This document shows positions 5,664 to 5,950 of a stretch of 5,950 bases of DNA, piece after piece. This DNA is from Fidelibacterota bacterium. GTDB lineage: Bacteria; Fidelibacterota; UBA2242. A program made the position numbers and the translations under genes. How positions within the stretch are numbered: position 1 is the stretch's first letter; every line of letters starts with the position of its first letter. The stretch is taken from the NCBI GenBank assembly GCA_023133185.1, contig JAGLWX010000064.1, positions 1-5,950 of the forward strand, in the 5' to 3' direction. A model generated the notes under the pieces. It was not told the origin of the DNA and did no database searches. It saw only the letters and a list, made by a program, of their open reading frames with translations.

Positions 5664-5950
5664 TTATTCTCCGATAACTTTTATCAGGTACCGTTTCGGT
5701 CGCTTTCCATCGAACTCCCCATAGAAAATCTGTTCCCAGGGACCAAAATCCAGTTTACCGTTGCTGATTGCTACTACCACTTCACGTCCCATGATCTGGC
5801 GTTTCAGATGCGCGTCGGCGTTATCTTCATAACCATTGTGATGATATTGAGAATGTGGTTTTTCAGGCGCTAATTTTTCCAGCCAGGTTTCATAATCCTG
5901 ATGCAATCCCGATTCATTATCGTTAATAAACACACTGGCGGTAATATGCA
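5664..5950 (-). CDS. Second YjbQ/UPF0047 family protein (5' part outside the window)
   Basis: The frame is open to the right edge and ends at TAA 5666-5664; about 94 C-terminal residues are visible. Beyond the GTG at 5933 the protein continues upstream as HITASVFIND, a typical internal stretch of this family, so the GTG is not the start. Marks: NDNESGLHQDYETWLEKLAP, then YHHNGYEDNADAHLKRQIMG (the paired His, the acidic D-N and the later His that the family shares), and SNGKLDFGPWEQIFYGEFDG ending in RYLIKVIGE. The common GTWQ motif is GPWE here, a feature of one recognisable subfamily. The homologue at 175-591 has GTWQ and differs strongly in the middle, so the two are diverged paralogues and not a recent duplication. 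A hairpin after the stop ends the transcript. Confidence 0.88.
   Translation of the reverse strand, partial: HITASVFINDNESGLHQDYETWLEKLAPEKPHSQYHHNGYEDNADAHLKRQIMGREVVVAISNGKLDFGPWEQIFYGEFDGKRPKRYLIKVIGE

Overview
The window is moderately AT-rich and looks like ordinary bacterial chromosome with several decayed genes among the intact ones. The organism cannot be fixed from the sequence. The initiator tRNA (no encoded CCA, C1·U72 mismatch) and the mix of protein families (YjbQ homologues, a secreted phosphoesterase of a propeller-fused type, a POT-like carrier) would fit a Gram-negative lineage of the Bacteroidota/Calditrichota/FCB kind. That placement is inference. Sigma70-like promoters and clear Shine-Dalgarno sequences are present at several genes.

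Left part (1-2000). The first 38 bases hold the start of a leftward gene. Diverging from it is an intact yjbQ-type gene (175-591, +), followed by a strong hairpin. Convergent to it is a secreted calcineurin-like metallophosphoesterase (651-1588, -). Its catalytic domain is complete, but a one-base frameshift cuts off a C-terminal tail that can still be read in another frame. Upstream of it, on the plus strand, lies an isolated C-terminal fragment of a DprA/Smf-like Rossmann protein (1780-1992).

Middle (2000-4560). A POT-like MFS transporter (2092-3381, +) has a good promoter carrying an inverted repeat and a repeated TGAAAT box. Behind it, in the opposite direction, is an internally deleted GNAT-like gene (3421-3674, -): the first 42 residues and the last ~44 residues of a much larger protein are joined out of frame. 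Next comes an intact TauE/SafE-type exporter (3787-4539, -), whose promoter has an 18-bp palindrome over the -35 element.

Right part (4560-5950). A leftward initiator tRNA-fMet with its own terminator is followed by a UspA-type universal stress protein (4923-5384, -), and by the 3' part of a second, different yjbQ-type gene (5664 to the right edge, -), which also ends in a hairpin.

The genes do not form one operon or pathway: most are single units with their own promoter or terminator. I found no CRISPR array, insertion sequence, phage module or toxin-antitoxin pair, and no convincing new system. The main points of interest are three independent gene remnants within 3.1 kb and the two operator-like promoters.
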